Positions 9,104 to 19,555 of a stretch of 37,171 nucleotides of DNA are shown piece by piece. This stretch comes from Cellvibrionaceae bacterium. Its GTDB lineage: Bacteria; Pseudomonadota; Gammaproteobacteria; Pseudomonadales; Cellvibrionaceae. The stretch's first letter is position 1. Every line of letters starts with the position of its first letter. The notes under the pieces were generated by a model. The model had not been told where the DNA came from. It searched no databases and was given only the letters and a program-made list of their open reading frames with translations. The translations under genes and the position numbers were made by a program. The stretch is from the NCBI GenBank assembly GCA_002707785.1, contig PANW01000048.1:4338-41508 (forward strand), read 5' to 3'.

Positions 9104-9616
9104 TTACTTACGCTTGTTCAGCTTCTCAGTAACTTTCGCGGTAATGTCGTGCTTAGCATCGGCAAAATAGGCAACACTGCTGTCCAAAACCAAACCCAAA
9201 CCTTCTGCAGTTACTACTTGATTCATGGCCTCTTGGGCTTTTTTACCATGCTCTTGCATGATTTTCTTAACCACAGCATTACGCTCAGCTTTCAGTTTCT
9301 CAGCGGCCAATTTCAAATCAGCGCTCTTATAATCTACCTTCTTACGATGTTCAGCTTTCTTCTCTGGCGACCAAGTCATGCCGTTGGTTTGAGCATCTTT
9401 GTCTAAGCTCATCAAATCGGCACGAAGGCCTTCAAATTTGGCTTTCATTTGAGCGAATTCGGGATCAGCATCCAATGCCTGTAAGCTTTTTTTGGCCGCT
9501 TCAGTTTGAATAATTGCCGCCTGCATATTGAACACCACGACCTTACCTTCAGCCAATGCGCCCGCTGAAAACATCAATGCTGCCAATACAATAGAAATCT
9601 TTTTCATCATACCCAC
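9104..9616 (-). CDS. skp: Periplasmic chaperone Skp/OmpH
   Basis: The 170-residue protein is the outer-membrane-protein chaperone that holds unfolded porins in the periplasm for BamA. A signal peptide (MMKKISIVLAALMFSAGALA, then EGK) is followed by a short beta segment (VVVFNMQAAI) and a long lysine- and glutamate-rich helical region, the coiled-coil arms of the trimer. The first possible start is GTG 9616 with GGAG 7 nt upstream; ATG 9610 and ATG 9607 are alternatives that leave the mature protein unchanged. It follows bamA and precedes lpxD, the conserved order, and all three serve outer-membrane building. Confidence 0.92.
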   Translation of the reverse strand: MGMMKKISIVLAALMFSAGALAEGKVVVFNMQAAIIQTEAAKKSLQALDADPEFAQMKAKFEGLRADLMSLDKDAQTNGMTWSPEKKAEHRKKVDYKSADLKLAAEKLKAERNAVVKKIMQEHGKKAQEAMNQVVTAEGLGLVLDSSVAYFADAKHDITAKVTEKLNKRK

Positions 9617-9740
9617 GTTACCGCTCCAATTCGTTTTTTATTCTGAGAATAGATTTAAGTCAGTGTCTAAGGATGTCCTCTGTTGAGTCATCGCAACAGA
9701 GGTTGATCATCCAATAAATTCGTACTGATATCCAGTGTTA

Positions 9741-12335
9741 TTAAAAGGCCGTACCCAATGAGAACTGGAAGAATTCAGTATCATCGTCGTCGTTCTCTTT
9801 CAGTGCTTTGGCCAAGCTGAAGGTCAGTGGACCAAAGCCTGTAATCCAAGTCACACCGATACCGGCGGATACACTCAACTGTGACAACTCAACGTCGTAA
9901 CAGTTCTTCTGATTGGCACCACAATCGGTATCAAATACGTTACCGGCATCAATGAAGAAAGCTGACTGCAGCGAACGCTGATCTTTGATGAACGGCATTG
10001 GGAATAGGATTTCCGCACTACCTTCGACTAGAACGTTGCCACCAAATGGATCATCGTCGTCGCCGATGGTCGAGGTTCGCAGCTGCCCAGTGTCATCATC
10101 CAGCACATAGATTCTGGAATCTAAGTCACCATCGCCATCTTCATCGTATAGGGTAGTGTCGTAGACTTCAGCCGGAGTCGCTCGCGGCCCCAAGGTATTG
10201 CGTTTGAAGCCTCGCACGGAACCAAAACCGCCGGAGTAGAAGTTCTCAAAGAATGGCACCTCGGTGGTATCACCATAGGCATCGGCATAACCCAGCTTGG
10301 TGCGCAGACGTAGAGTCAAATTACGCGTTAACGGACGGAAATACTGCCCCGTATAAGTCAGCTTGTAGTATTCAAGATCACCACCGGGCAAGCTCAACTC
10401 AAAAGAAAGAGATTGTGAAGTACCGCGAGTTGCCAAACGACCACGGTTTAAAGTGGATTGTCTCCAACTGGCATTTAAGGTGAAGATATCAAACTCATCG
10501 CCGTTGTCATCAATCCAGCCATCAGGACTATCAGACAGCACATTAGGCGTATCAGAGATCAACAAAGAAGAGACCCCAACAATCGCCGGATCGTACGGTG
10601 AGCTGTTGCCATTGATTTCGTCGGCAATATCACTTGCTTGGTCTTCAGTAATGTAGCGATCTAAATAAATGTCGCTCTCAAACAAACGCGGAGAACCAAT
10701 AATTTCCTGCACCGCTTGAGAACCGGTTTCAATCTGGATATTGGTGTAACCAAAGCCGAAGTTCAGGCGTTCGGTCTCAGAGATTGGATAGCCAAAGTTC
10801 ACCGAGCCACCAAATGAATCGGTGGTGTAGCTGGAAACGTTCACCTCTTCAAAATCACGTTCACGATAGAACACATTGAAACCGCGACTCACACCATCGG
10901 GAGTAAAGTAAGGGTCAGTATAGTTAAAGCTGTAAACCGTCTGATAAGTAGAAGTACTGACGTTAAAGCCAACCTTTTTGCCGGAGCCAAACCAGTTATT
11001 TTGTTGAATGTTGGCACCCAGCACCAAACCAGAGCCCTGAGCAAAACCTAAGCTTGCACCGATACTCCCTGAAGACTGTTCTTCTACCGTGTATTCAACA
11101 TCGACTTGATCAGACGTACCTGGCACCTCTTGAGTATCAACAGTGACTTCCTTAAAGAAGCCCAAACGCTCAAGACGAACTTTGGAGGACTCAATACGAG
11201 CGGTAGAGGCTGAACCGCCTTCCATTTGACGCATTTCACGACGCAAAACTTCATCGGTCGTCTTAGTATTACCGCGGAACTCAATACGACGCACATAGGC
11301 GCGCTTGCCCGGCTCCATAAAGAAGGTGACCTTTACCGTCTTCTCTTCTTCATCGGTTTCGGGAATACCACGCACCTCGGAAAAAGTATAACCTTCGTTG
11401 CCCAAGCGACGGGTAATGTAGTCAGAAGTCGTAGTCATCAATACTTGCGAGAAGGTCTGACCTTCACGCAGTAGGAATAGTCGTTTGAGCTGCTCTTCAG
11501 GCACCACCGGCTCACCCGCTAATTCGACACCGCTAACGGTGTAAACCTCGCCTTCACTGATGTTAACCGTGATATAGACCGCTTCTTTAGCAGGCCCTAA
11601 AGAAACCTGAGTAGAGTCGATAGAGAACTTCAGATAACCGCGATCGAAGTAGTAAGATTCTAGACGCTCCAAATCCCCGGTTAGCTTTTCCTTTGAGTAG
11701 CGATCGTTACTGTTCAACCAGGACAACCAGCCCGTGGTTTTCAACTCGAATAGCTCGTTCAGTTCTTCATCAGAGAATTTGCTATTGCCGACGATATTGA
11801 TGTGTCTGATAGAGGCCACCGAACCCTCATCAACCGCCAGCTTCAATTTCACCTGGTTACGCGGCAGCTCGATCACTTCGGGTACAACCGATGCACTGTA
11901 GCGGCCCTGAGCGACATATTGACGCTCCAACTCTTGGGTCAAGCCCTCTAGGGTTGCCTGCTTAAAGATCTGCCCTTCGGCAAGGCCATTGTCATTCATG
12001 CCCTTCATTAGATCTTCAGTCTTAATGGCTTTGTTGCCTTCGATCTCAATTTCACTGATGGCTGGACGCTCGCGCACAGAGATAACCAGTACACCGCCAT
12101 CGCGACCAATTTGGATGTCGGCAAAGTAACCGGTGCGGAACAGAGAGCGAGTCGCGCGTTGAATGGCAACTGAGTCCATAGTGTCGCCAATTTGTACTGG
12201 CAGAGCCGCAAAAACAGTGCCGGCAGACACCCGCTGTAAGCCTTCGAGGCGGATATCATTGATTCGGAAACTTTGAGCAAAGACGGTCACAGGCAAAAGA
12301 ATAAGACTGATAAAGAGAAGGCGTAAACGCATCAT
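9741..12335 (-). CDS. bamA: Outer membrane protein assembly factor BamA
   Basis: BamA is the core of the machine that folds beta-barrel proteins into the outer membrane. From the tandem ATGs at 12335/12332 the protein has 864 residues: a signal peptide ending VTVFAQ, five POTRA domains (starting near FRINDIRLEG, ISEIEIEGN, ASIRHINIVGN, YTVSGVELAG and YVRRIEFRGN) and a C-terminal 16-strand barrel with the GSVRGFKRNTLGPR loop-6 motif and a final phenylalanine. A longer frame from 12431 would add 32 residues before the signal peptide and is unlikely. It is longer than E. coli BamA (810 residues) mainly through two acidic barrel-loop insertions, one with DEDGDGDLD after the VRGF motif. It follows rseP and precedes skp. 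Confidence 0.95.
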   Translation of the reverse strand: MMRLRLLFISLILLPVTVFAQSFRINDIRLEGLQRVSAGTVFAALPVQIGDTMDSVAIQRATRSLFRTGYFADIQIGRDGGVLVISVRERPAISEIEIEGNKAIKTEDLMKGMNDNGLAEGQIFKQATLEGLTQELERQYVAQGRYSASVVPEVIELPRNQVKLKLAVDEGSVASIRHINIVGNSKFSDEELNELFELKTTGWLSWLNSNDRYSKEKLTGDLERLESYYFDRGYLKFSIDSTQVSLGPAKEAVYITVNISEGEVYTVSGVELAGEPVVPEEQLKRLFLLREGQTFSQVLMTTTSDYITRRLGNEGYTFSEVRGIPETDEEEKTVKVTFFMEPGKRAYVRRIEFRGNTKTTDEVLRREMRQMEGGSASTARIESSKVRLERLGFFKEVTVDTQEVPGTSDQVDVEYTVEEQSSGSIGASLGFAQGSGLVLGANIQQNNWFGSGKKVGFNVSTSTYQTVYSFNYTDPYFTPDGVSRGFNVFYRERDFEEVNVSSYTTDSFGGSVNFGYPISETERLNFGFGYTNIQIETGSQAVQEIIGSPRLFESDIYLDRYITEDQASDIADEINGNSSPYDPAIVGVSSLLISDTPNVLSDSPDGWIDDNGDEFDIFTLNASWRQSTLNRGRLATRGTSQSLSFELSLPGGDLEYYKLTYTGQYFRPLTRNLTLRLRTKLGYADAYGDTTEVPFFENFYSGGFGSVRGFKRNTLGPRATPAEVYDTTLYDEDGDGDLDSRIYVLDDDTGQLRTSTIGDDDDPFGGNVLVEGSAEILFPMPFIKDQRSLQSAFFIDAGNVFDTDCGANQKNCYDVELSQLSVSAGIGVTWITGFGPLTFSLAKALKENDDDDTEFFQFSLGTAF

Positions 12336-12575
12336 ATATTGGATTCTAATGTTATTGTTCGACGTTATAGTTGTTCGACACTGGTTAACGGATGTCACCG
12401 GGCCATCCATGCCACTCACTTGTACGATCACCTTTTTTACCTTCTGCGCGTGAATCGTGAAGACCCGCTAACGCGAACACAAAAAAGCCCCCGTCGTACA
12501 AGCTGACGCTTGAACCACTAAGCAACTGCTAATAAAACCGATGGAATGTTCCGGGATTACCTATTGTTGGAATAC

Positions 12576-13931
12576 CTAAAGACGCATCACATCATTATAT
12601 AGGGCCAAAACCATCAACCCCATGACCATTACCAAACCCACCTGGTAACCCGCCATTTGTATTTTTTCCGAAACCGGACTGCCTTTCACTGCTTCTACCA
12701 AGTAGTAGAACAGGTGTCCGCCATCAAGCACTGGGATCGGCAATAGGTTAAATACCCCCAAACTGATACTCAGCAAAGCCAGAAAGCCAACATAGTAGCT
12801 CATGCCAGCTTTGGCGGTAGCGCCCGCCACTTTAGCAATGGTAATGGGTCCGCTCAAGTTTTTCGTGGAGATTTCCCCAAGAATCAATTTCTTAAGCGAT
12901 AACAGGACAAATCCAGAGGTATCCCAAGTCTTTTGCGCGGCTTTTACAAAGGCCCCTGCCAATGAATATTCTTGGATGCGCATGTATTCTTCTGGCCACT
13001 GTGGTCGCACTGGCATCACACCAATCTGCCCCACTTTACTGCCGTCCTTCAGTTCCATCGATTTGGTGGTCAATGCGACCGTTTCGACTCTGCCGTCGCG
13101 CTCATAACCTAGCTGAATGAGAGTACCTGGGCGCGCGCGCACGTATTCAACCAGCGCCCCCCAATCCGCCAGCGCCTCGTCATCGGCGGAGACGAGGAGA
13201 TCTCCCGAGAGTAAGCCGGCTTTTTCAGCGGGACTATCGCTCATTACTTGATCAATTCGTGCATCAAAAGTCGGCCGCCAAAGCTCTATCCCCAAGCCCT
13301 TGACGGGGTCAGGCTCTTCCTCGCCCTTTAACCAATTTTCTAATTGAGCTTCTGACTGATACTCCAGGGAGGAGTCCGCGTACTTAACGGTAAAGGTCAT
13401 GGTGCCCGTTTCGCCGAGACGACGCATGAGCTGGCGATTCAAATCTTGCCACGTATTCACCGCCTCACCGTCAACGGCGATGATTTCCTGGCCCTGCTCC
13501 AACCCCGCCTGGGCTGCGACAGACTCAAGCTTAACGGAACCAATGACCGGAGCCACATCTGTCGTGCCGGGCATCAACATCACCCAAAACAGAAGCACCG
13601 CGAGAATGAAGTTTGCCAGTGGACCGGCGACAACGATCGCCATCCGCTGCCATACGGTTTTGCGATTAAATGCTTGGTCGAGCAACTCCTCGGGGACCTC
13701 ACCTTCGCGCTCATCGAGCATTTTGACAAAGCCACCCAACGGAATACCGGCAATGGTGTACTCAGTCCCGGTTTTGCCAACCCAGGTATAGAGTGGCTTG
13801 CCGAAACCGACTGAAAAGCGCAGCACTTTTACTCCACAGCGACGCGCCACGTAGAAATGGCCATATTCATGAAAGGTGACCAATACGCCCAGCGCCACCA
13901 AAAACCAAAGAATTGTCAGCAGATTATCCAC
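12576..13931 (-). CDS. rseP: Site-2 zinc metalloprotease RseP
   Basis: RseP is the inner-membrane protease that cleaves the anti-sigma factor RseA to release the envelope-stress sigma factor E, and it clears signal peptides. The zinc site is HEYGH (H21, E22, H25) in the first membrane helix plus LDGGH (D403) near the end. Two periplasmic PDZ domains lie between them (about residues 115-200 and 210-290). Final membrane segments follow LDGGH. At 451 residues it matches the family. It lies between dxr and bamA as in most Gammaproteobacteria, linking stress sensing to outer-membrane assembly. Confidence 0.95.
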   Translation of the reverse strand: MDNLLTILWFLVALGVLVTFHEYGHFYVARRCGVKVLRFSVGFGKPLYTWVGKTGTEYTIAGIPLGGFVKMLDEREGEVPEELLDQAFNRKTVWQRMAIVVAGPLANFILAVLLFWVMLMPGTTDVAPVIGSVKLESVAAQAGLEQGQEIIAVDGEAVNTWQDLNRQLMRRLGETGTMTFTVKYADSSLEYQSEAQLENWLKGEEEPDPVKGLGIELWRPTFDARIDQVMSDSPAEKAGLLSGDLLVSADDEALADWGALVEYVRARPGTLIQLGYERDGRVETVALTTKSMELKDGSKVGQIGVMPVRPQWPEEYMRIQEYSLAGAFVKAAQKTWDTSGFVLLSLKKLILGEISTKNLSGPITIAKVAGATAKAGMSYYVGFLALLSISLGVFNLLPIPVLDGGHLFYYLVEAVKGSPVSEKIQMAGYQVGLVMVMGLMVLALYNDVMRL

Positions 13932-14076
13932 TCAATACACCTCTATCAGAGCCACTGGCCCCACAATAAATCATTCTGGCCACTTGCCTAGGAGACACAT
14001 AACCCCCAAACACTCACAGCACTTGTGTCAGTCTAACCTGTCGCAAAAGCGGGCACCAGCGTCCGGCGCCGTCCAA

Positions 14077-15252
14077 CTAAAGGCTTTCCAACCGCTCACG
14101 GGCCATCTGACGAGCCTGTGCGTCAACCTCTTTGACGACAGACAGATTCACAGGTTCCACATTTTTACTGCGACCGAGCACATCTTCAATAATGCGAGGA
14201 ATATCGGTAAAACCAATACGCTCACTCAAGAAAGCATCGACCGCCACTTCATTTGCGGCGTTCAAAATGGCCGGCATAACGCCACCAGCACGAGCCGATT
14301 CGACGGACAAACGCAAACCGGGAAAACGTTCGAAACTGGGCGCCTCAAAATCCAACCGCGAGACGGCCATAAAATCGAGACTCGCCACACCAGAATCAAT
14401 TCTCTCCGGCCAGGCCATCGCATGAGCAATCGGGGTGCGCATATCTGGGTTGCCCATCTGCGCCAACACCGAGCCGTCGGCGTACTCGACCATGGAGTGA
14501 ATCACGCTCTGTGGATGCACCACCACCTCAATCTGATCGGGAGTCGCATCAAATAACCAACAAGCCTCAACGAACTCGAGCCCCTTATTCATCATGGTGG
14601 CAGAATCGACGGAAATCTTGCGTCCCATCGACCAGTTCGGATGCGCGCAGGCCTGATCAGGTGTCACGTTCGCCAGTTCAGACACGGGAGTCTGGCGAAA
14701 CGGGCCACCAGACCCTGTCAACAGGATACGGCGAATGCCGGCCGCCTCGATGGAGCGATAATTCTGCGGTAAACATTGAAAAATAGCGTTGTGCTCACTG
14801 TCGATGGGCAACAAGGTCGCGTCGTGATCCACCACCGCCTGCATGAACAAACCACCCGCCATCACTAGCGATTCTTTGTTGGCCAGCAGTACTTTCTTTC
14901 CTGCCTGAACCGCTGCCAAGGTGGGCGCTAAACCGGCGGCGCCGACAATGGCCGCCATAACCGCGTGCACCGGTTGCGCCGAGGAGACTTGAATCAACCC
15001 CTCTTCACCAGAGAGAACCTGAGTCTCACTGCCTGCAGAGGCTAATTTGAGGTGTAACTGCTGCGCCGCATCAGAGTCGCGCATCACGGCAAATTGAGGC
15101 TGACAGGCCAGACACTGAGATAACATAACGTCAACTTGGCGGTTGGCGGTTAGCGCATAGACTTGGTAGCGCTGCGGATGCCTTGCAATCACATCTAGCG
15201 TACTCACACCAATAGAACCGGTGGATCCAAGCACCGTTAACAGCTGTTTCAT
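14077..15252 (-). CDS. dxr: 1-deoxy-D-xylulose 5-phosphate reductoisomerase
   Basis: Dxr carries out the NADPH-dependent rearrangement and reduction of DXP to MEP, the committing step of the non-mevalonate isoprenoid pathway; this supplies UppS with prenyl precursors. GSTGSIG near the N-terminus binds [13 protein letters not shown] carries metal-site residues and [15 protein letters not shown] forms the substrate site. I start at ATG 15252 (391 residues, [13 protein letters not shown]) because seven extra residues from 15273 are not family-like. It lies between cdsA and rseP. Confidence 0.95.
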   Translation of the reverse strand: MKQLLTVLGSTGSIGVSTLDVIARHPQRYQVYALTANRQVDVMLSQCLACQPQFAVMRDSDAAQQLHLKLASAGSETQVLSGEEGLIQVSSAQPVHAVMAAIVGAAGLAPTLAAVQAGKKVLLANKESLVMAGGLFMQAVVDHDATLLPIDSEHNAIFQCLPQNYRSIEAAGIRRILLTGSGGPFRQTPVSELANVTPDQACAHPNWSMGRKISVDSATMMNKGLEFVEACWLFDATPDQIEVVVHPQSVIHSMVEYADGSVLAQMGNPDMRTPIAHAMAWPERIDSGVASLDFMAVSRLDFEAPSFERFPGLRLSVESARAGGVMPAILNAANEVAVDAFLSERIGFTDIPRIIEDVLGRSKNVEPVNLSVVKEVDAQARQMARERLESL

Positions 15253-15334
15253 GCAAAGATTCTCATAGAACAAATTAGATTAAATGGCATTAAAACGCAC
15301 CCACTCAGAGGACAGCCCTGCCTCTACTCGAGGA

Positions 15335-16168
15335 CTAAACCGCTTCCCAGCCGGTCAGCAGAACCGCCAAAGCAAACACCGGTGCGGCTGCTGTAATACT
15401 ATCGACTCGATCAAGTACGCCACCGTGCCCAGGCAATAACTGACTACTGTCTTTGATGCCGCGCTGGCGCTTGACCATACTTTCAAGTAGGTCGCCGAGC
15501 ACAGACGCTAGACCAGCAGGCACCACAATCGCCAGCACCATCCAACCGCCGCCAAAACCAAAACCGACAACCACAGCCAATAGCACACAGCACGCGAAGC
15601 CTCCCCAAAAGCCCTCCCAGGACTTTGCCGGACTCACTTGAGCGGCTAGCTTGCGCTTACCAAAGCGCTTGCCACTAAAGTAGGCGCCGATATCAGCGCA
15701 TGCCACGACCAACACAACCAACACAATGAGCCACTGCCCTAAGGGTTGATCACGCAAAAATACAATCGCCAACCACGTGGGCATCAATACCAATAAACCC
15801 ATCACGGCCTTTATCACTTTGTTCCCCCACAGCACAGCGCTGGAGGGATAACCTTGCACCCAGAGCAAAGCCACAGCCCACCAGGTACAGGCAACCAACA
15901 AGAGGTTACGTGTTGGTTCCAACGACAATTCACCGGCAGCAATAAATCCAGTATATTCAGCACTCAGCGCGATTACGGCGGTGACAACCAGAGCGTAGAG
16001 ACAACGCTGCCATTGAGCGGTGAGCCCTCCCATGTTGGCCCACTCCCATGCAGCAATAGCAACCACAGCGGCGACCACCACGGCAAACGCCAATGTCGGC
16101 AAATTGAAAAGCACCCCGAGAAACAACAGAGCCAAAATAACCGCGGTAATAATTCTCTGCTTTAACAC
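15335..16168 (-). CDS. cdsA: Phosphatidate cytidylyltransferase
   Basis: CdsA makes CDP-diacylglycerol from phosphatidic acid and CTP in the inner membrane, the branch point to all phospholipids. The 277 residues contain about eight hydrophobic membrane segments and the family signature VSPAKSWEGFWGG followed by the diagnostic C-terminal stretch with KRQRGIKDSS and LPGHGGVLDRVDS, which carries the metal-binding acidic residues. It starts only 3 nt after the uppS stop codon, so translational coupling is likely. Confidence 0.95.
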   Translation of the reverse strand: MLKQRIITAVILALLFLGVLFNLPTLAFAVVVAAVVAIAAWEWANMGGLTAQWQRCLYALVVTAVIALSAEYTGFIAAGELSLEPTRNLLLVACTWWAVALLWVQGYPSSAVLWGNKVIKAVMGLLVLMPTWLAIVFLRDQPLGQWLIVLVVLVVACADIGAYFSGKRFGKRKLAAQVSPAKSWEGFWGGFACCVLLAVVVGFGFGGGWMVLAIVVPAGLASVLGDLLESMVKRQRGIKDSSQLLPGHGGVLDRVDSITAAAPVFALAVLLTGWEAV

Positions 16169-16171
16169 CCG

Positions 16172-16897
16172 CTAACGCTCCTGTTCAACTTGTTCTGAGG
16201 TTTTACCAAAGCGACGCTGTCGCTGATGAAAGTCTTCAATGGCCTCATCCAAGGCCTCTTCACCGAAGTCCGGCCAATACAAATCGGAGAAATACAGTTC
16301 GCTGTACGCAGCCTGCCAGAGAAGAAAGTTACTGATGCGATGCTCCCCCCCCGTTCGAATCAATAGGTCCGGAGGCGGTAAATCAGACATGGTGATCCCA
16401 GCCCCTAAGGCGGCCTCATCGACATCGTCCAAGCTCATTTCACCACGTTGAATCTTCTCAGCCACCTGCTTAGCGGCATTGACGATATCCCATTGGCCGC
16501 CATAATCTGCGGCGATCACCAAGGTGGTATCGCCGACGGCAGCCAGAGATTCAGCCTTTACTATGGCCTTTTGAATCTTGGCACTGAATCGGTCGCGACG
16601 GCCTATAACTCGCAGACGTACCCCCTCTTTGTTGAGCTTTTTAGCCTCACGCTTGAGGTAACCGAGAAACAGCGTCATCAGGGCTTCGACTTCGAGAGGT
16701 GGACGCTGCCAATTTTCAGAGCTAAAGGCAAAAAGGGTGAGTACTTCCACTTGATGGCGGCGGCAGGAAGCCATGACGTCACGGATTTTTTCCACTCCCG
16801 CCTTATGCCCCTGAGGACCGGGTTTGCCCCGCTGTTTGGCCCAGCGGTTATTGCCATCCATGATAATGGCTATGTGGCGTAACGGGTTACCACTCAC
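16172..16897 (-). CDS. uppS: Undecaprenyl diphosphate synthase
   Basis: UppS adds isopentenyl units in cis to farnesyl diphosphate to make the C55 carrier for peptidoglycan and O-antigen. The catalytic D14 lies in IAIIMDGNNRWAKQRG, followed by GHKAG, a TLFAFSSENW motif, and LIRTGGEHRISNFLLWQ with the downstream segment ELYFSDLYWPDF. At 241 residues it is a typical short-form cis-prenyltransferase. It precedes cdsA with a 3-nt gap and follows frr after a strong terminator, so a promoter before uppS is expected. Confidence 0.95.
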   Translation of the reverse strand: MSGNPLRHIAIIMDGNNRWAKQRGKPGPQGHKAGVEKIRDVMASCRRHQVEVLTLFAFSSENWQRPPLEVEALMTLFLGYLKREAKKLNKEGVRLRVIGRRDRFSAKIQKAIVKAESLAAVGDTTLVIAADYGGQWDIVNAAKQVAEKIQRGEMSLDDVDEAALGAGITMSDLPPPDLLIRTGGEHRISNFLLWQAAYSELYFSDLYWPDFGEEALDEAIEDFHQRQRRFGKTSEQVEQER

Positions 16898-17037
16898 TTA
16901 CGAACTCCTGCCCCAAGCTAATAATTTTTAGGGGGCTAATCCTACCCTGCAGTGGCTGTAATGCAAGCGACATCACTGAGAAAGCCGCACCATTTGTGAC
17001 ATCGCTCGCGCGATCCAGCACTATCCAAGCTGCCCAC

Positions 17038-17080
17038 AAAAAAACGGCCCAAGCTCGCTTTCGCAAACCTGGGCCGTTTT
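17038..17080 (-). terminator. Intrinsic terminator after frr
   Basis: On the minus strand an 11-bp stem AAAACGGCCCA/TGGGCCGTTTT encloses an 18-nt inner part that can form a small GCGAAAGC hairpin, and it runs into a T-stretch of seven (A-run at 17038-17044 on the plus strand). It begins 17 nt after the frr stop codon. This is the strongest terminator in the window and separates the translation genes from uppS-cdsA. Confidence 0.85.
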
Positions 17081-17096
17081 AGCTGACCTGGGAGAC

Positions 17097-17654
17097 TTAA
17101 ATCTCCATCAAGTCCTTTTCTTTGGCTGCCAAGGCGGCATCTACTTGAGCCACAAACTTGTCGGTAATTTTCTGAATATCATCTTGAGCACGACGATCAT
17201 CATCCTCACCGATCTCTTTCTCTTTGAGCAGCTCTTTCACATCACCAATGGCGTCGCGACGGACATTTCGAATCGACACTCGAGCCCCTTCGGCTTCACT
17301 TCGAGCCTGCTTGATGTAGCCTTTGCGGGTCTCTTCGGTCAGCGGCGGCATAGGAATACGCATCAAGTCTCCAGTCGTCACTGGGTTTAGCCCCAAATCA
17401 GACTTCATGATCGCCTTCTCAATTTCCGGCGTCATTTGCTTTTCCCAAGGACTAACTGACAGCGTACGCGCATCCAGAACCGACACGTTTGCCACTTGAT
17501 TCAACGGTGTATCCGCGCCGTAATAATTGACGCTAACGCCATCAAGAATACTTGGATGGGCACGGCCGGTGCGAATCTTGTTGAAATTGTTACCAAGCGC
17601 TTCAACCGATTTGGTCATACGCTCTTGCGTATCTTGTTTAATATCTTCAATCAT
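17097..17654 (-). CDS. frr: Ribosome recycling factor
   Basis: With EF-G, this protein splits the post-termination ribosome into subunits. The 185 residues equal the usual length. The N-terminal [25 protein letters not shown] segment is diagnostic (RTGRA core), and the C-terminal helix holds the conserved basic segment with SIRNVRRDA. It follows pyrH after about 76 nt with no obvious terminator between them, so the two are probably cotranscribed. Transcription should end at the strong hairpin after the stop codon. Confidence 0.96.
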   Translation of the reverse strand: MIEDIKQDTQERMTKSVEALGNNFNKIRTGRAHPSILDGVSVNYYGADTPLNQVANVSVLDARTLSVSPWEKQMTPEIEKAIMKSDLGLNPVTTGDLMRIPMPPLTEETRKGYIKQARSEAEGARVSIRNVRRDAIGDVKELLKEKEIGEDDDRRAQDDIQKITDKFVAQVDAALAAKEKDLMEI

Positions 17655-17730
17655 GTCTCAGAATCCCCTTAGCGTTCTCGTCATTCAATGTGCCATGGCA
17701 ACCGGCTCACCAGCAGCCATCCAGCGCAGT

Positions 17731-18483
17731 CTAGCCCTCGGACTCAACCACACCCTCTTCGATCAATGTTCCTTCATCTTCACCCTGCAGAATAGCCAAT
17801 AGTGCACCGGCCTTATCCATGCGGAAAACCCGCAGCGGCATGTCTTGTTCGCGACATAGACAGATGGCCGTCAGATCCATAACCGCCAATTTTTTATCCA
17901 ACACCTCATCGTAGGTCAGACGCTCATAGCGCGTTGCCGATGGGTCCTTCATGGGATCAGCGGAATAAACACCATCCACCTTGGTTGCCTTGAGAACGAT
18001 ATCGGCCTCAACCTCAATACCTCGCAAGCAAGCCGCTGAATCCGTGGTAAAGAAGGGATTGCCAGTACCGGCAGAGAAAATCACCACTTCACCCTGTTCG
18101 AGAAATCGCACGGCCTTGCGACGATCGTAGTGATCCACCACACCGCTCATCGGAATAGCAGACATCACACGCGAGGAGATATTACTGCGCTCAAGCGCAT
18201 CGCGCATCGCCAAGGCATTCATAACCGTAGCCAACATGCCCATATGATCACCGGTAACACGATCAAGGCCCGCAGCACTTAGAGAAGCACCTCGAAAAAG
18301 ATTGCCCCCACCAATTACCAAACCAACCTGAACCCCAATACCAACCAGCTGACCGATTTCTAGGGCCATTTTATCGAGAACCTTGGGATCAATACCGAAA
18401 CCTTCAGCCCCCATTAGTTCTTCACCGCTTAATTTCAGCAGGATACGTTTGTACTTTTTGTCGCGTCCGAGTGTAGTACCCAT
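17731..18483 (-). CDS. pyrH: Uridylate kinase
   Basis: PyrH phosphorylates UMP to UDP; it belongs to the amino acid kinase fold, is a hexamer and is regulated by GTP and UTP in its family. The N-terminal [21 protein letters not shown], the [14 protein letters not shown] segment, [14 protein letters not shown] and VDGVYSADP are the standard motifs. I start at ATG 18483 (250 residues), preceded by AAAGGGAG about 10 nt upstream; the longer frame uses TTG at 18507. It lies between tsf and frr, after the terminator that closes rpsB-tsf. Confidence 0.95.
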   Translation of the reverse strand: MGTTLGRDKKYKRILLKLSGEELMGAEGFGIDPKVLDKMALEIGQLVGIGVQVGLVIGGGNLFRGASLSAAGLDRVTGDHMGMLATVMNALAMRDALERSNISSRVMSAIPMSGVVDHYDRRKAVRFLEQGEVVIFSAGTGNPFFTTDSAACLRGIEVEADIVLKATKVDGVYSADPMKDPSATRYERLTYDEVLDKKLAVMDLTAICLCREQDMPLRVFRMDKAGALLAILQGEDEGTLIEEGVVESEG

Positions 18484-18570
18484 CGAAGCCAGTCTCCCTT
18501 TAAACAATCAACCGTAACGAAGTTAAACAATGTGGCGAAATTGGAGTCAAATTTCTAAAAGTGTAACAGC

Positions 18571-18600
18571 AAAAAGGCGGAGGTATCACCCCCGCCTTTT
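18571..18600 (-). terminator. Intrinsic terminator after tsf
   Basis: On the minus strand a 9-bp stem GGCGGGGGT/ACCTCCGCC (one G-T wobble) with loop GAT is followed by TTTTT. It lies about 50 nt after the tsf stop codon and closes the rpsB-tsf unit. A T-run is also present in the opposite direction. Confidence 0.8.
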
Positions 18601-18649
18601 CTGGATCGCCACGCCACTTTAAATGGAGAAACGATCGGATTGCAGCGCC

Positions 18650-19507
18650 TTATTTATTGGCAGCTTCAACCTGTGCAGCAACTTCCGCAGCGAAATCTGC
18701 TTCTTCTACTTCGATACCATCGCCCACTTCGTAGCGGACCATGCTCTTAATAGAAGCACCAGCGTCTTTCACTAGCTGACCAACAGTCACATCTGGGTTC
18801 TTAACAAACGGCTGCTCGGTCAAGCTGTTTTCTTTTAGGAACTTGTTGATACGACCACCCATCATCTTCTCAACAATGTTCTCTGGCTTACCAGCCATAT
18901 CTGGCTGAGCCTTGATAATCTCTTTCTCTTTCTCAAGCTCTTCGGCAGGCATGTCTTCGCTGTTGATAACGCGAGGGTTAACCGCAGCAACATGCATCGC
19001 TACTTCGCGAGCCACTTCGGCGCTTCCGCCTTCCAGCTCAACCAATACAGCGATTTTGCTGTTTGAGTGAACGTAAGCACCAACAACCGCACCTTCAACA
19101 ACTGCACCGCGACGGAAACCGATGTTTTCGCCAATTTTCTGAACCAACGCCTGACGCTGATCTTCCAAACCTTCAACAACATCAGCAGTTTTGCCAGCAA
19201 AGGCAGCCTCTACGGCAGTGTTAACAAAACCCAGGAAGTTTTCGTCACGAGCGGCGAAGTCAGTTTCGCTGTTCACTTCAATCACAACACCGTAAGAATT
19301 GTCGTCGGCAACTTTAATTGCAACAACACCTTCAGCAGCGGTACGACCGGCTTTCTTTTCAGCCTTCAAACCAGACGCCTTACGCAGATTCTCGATAGCA
19401 ACGTTGATATCACCATCAGTTTCTTTGAGTGCTTTTTTACACTCCATCATGCCGAGGCCAGTACGCTCGCGCAGTTCTTTAACCAGGGAAGCAGAGATAG
19501 CTGCCAT
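18650..19507 (-). CDS. tsf: Elongation factor Ts
   Basis: EF-Ts exchanges GDP for GTP on EF-Tu. The 285 residues open with a UBA-like domain ([20 protein letters not shown]), then the core with the EF-Tu-contacting [10 protein letters not shown] motif, VAMHVAA, and the C-terminal coiled-coil and core region. Length and motifs match E. coli Tsf (283 residues). It follows rpsB across an attenuator-type hairpin, so its level relative to S2 can be set by partial readthrough. Confidence 0.96.
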   Translation of the reverse strand: MAAISASLVKELRERTGLGMMECKKALKETDGDINVAIENLRKASGLKAEKKAGRTAAEGVVAIKVADDNSYGVVIEVNSETDFAARDENFLGFVNTAVEAAFAGKTADVVEGLEDQRQALVQKIGENIGFRRGAVVEGAVVGAYVHSNSKIAVLVELEGGSAEVAREVAMHVAAVNPRVINSEDMPAEELEKEKEIIKAQPDMAGKPENIVEKMMGGRINKFLKENSLTEQPFVKNPDVTVGQLVKDAGASIKSMVRYEVGDGIEVEEADFAAEVAAQVEAANK

Positions 19508-19555
19508 GACAATGTCCTCTTAAAGATTTTTAATCATTCAATGATATGAATTCTG

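Noticed and set aside
12470..12530. Possible terminator in the rseP-bamA gap (T-run of six on the minus strand after a GC-rich stretch)
   Set aside because: The pairing upstream of the T-run is only broken 3-5 bp stems, so no convincing hairpin is present.
12336..12575. Sigma-E promoter before bamA
   Set aside because: A GGAAC-like element exists near 12550 on the minus strand, but no matching -10 at the right distance was found.
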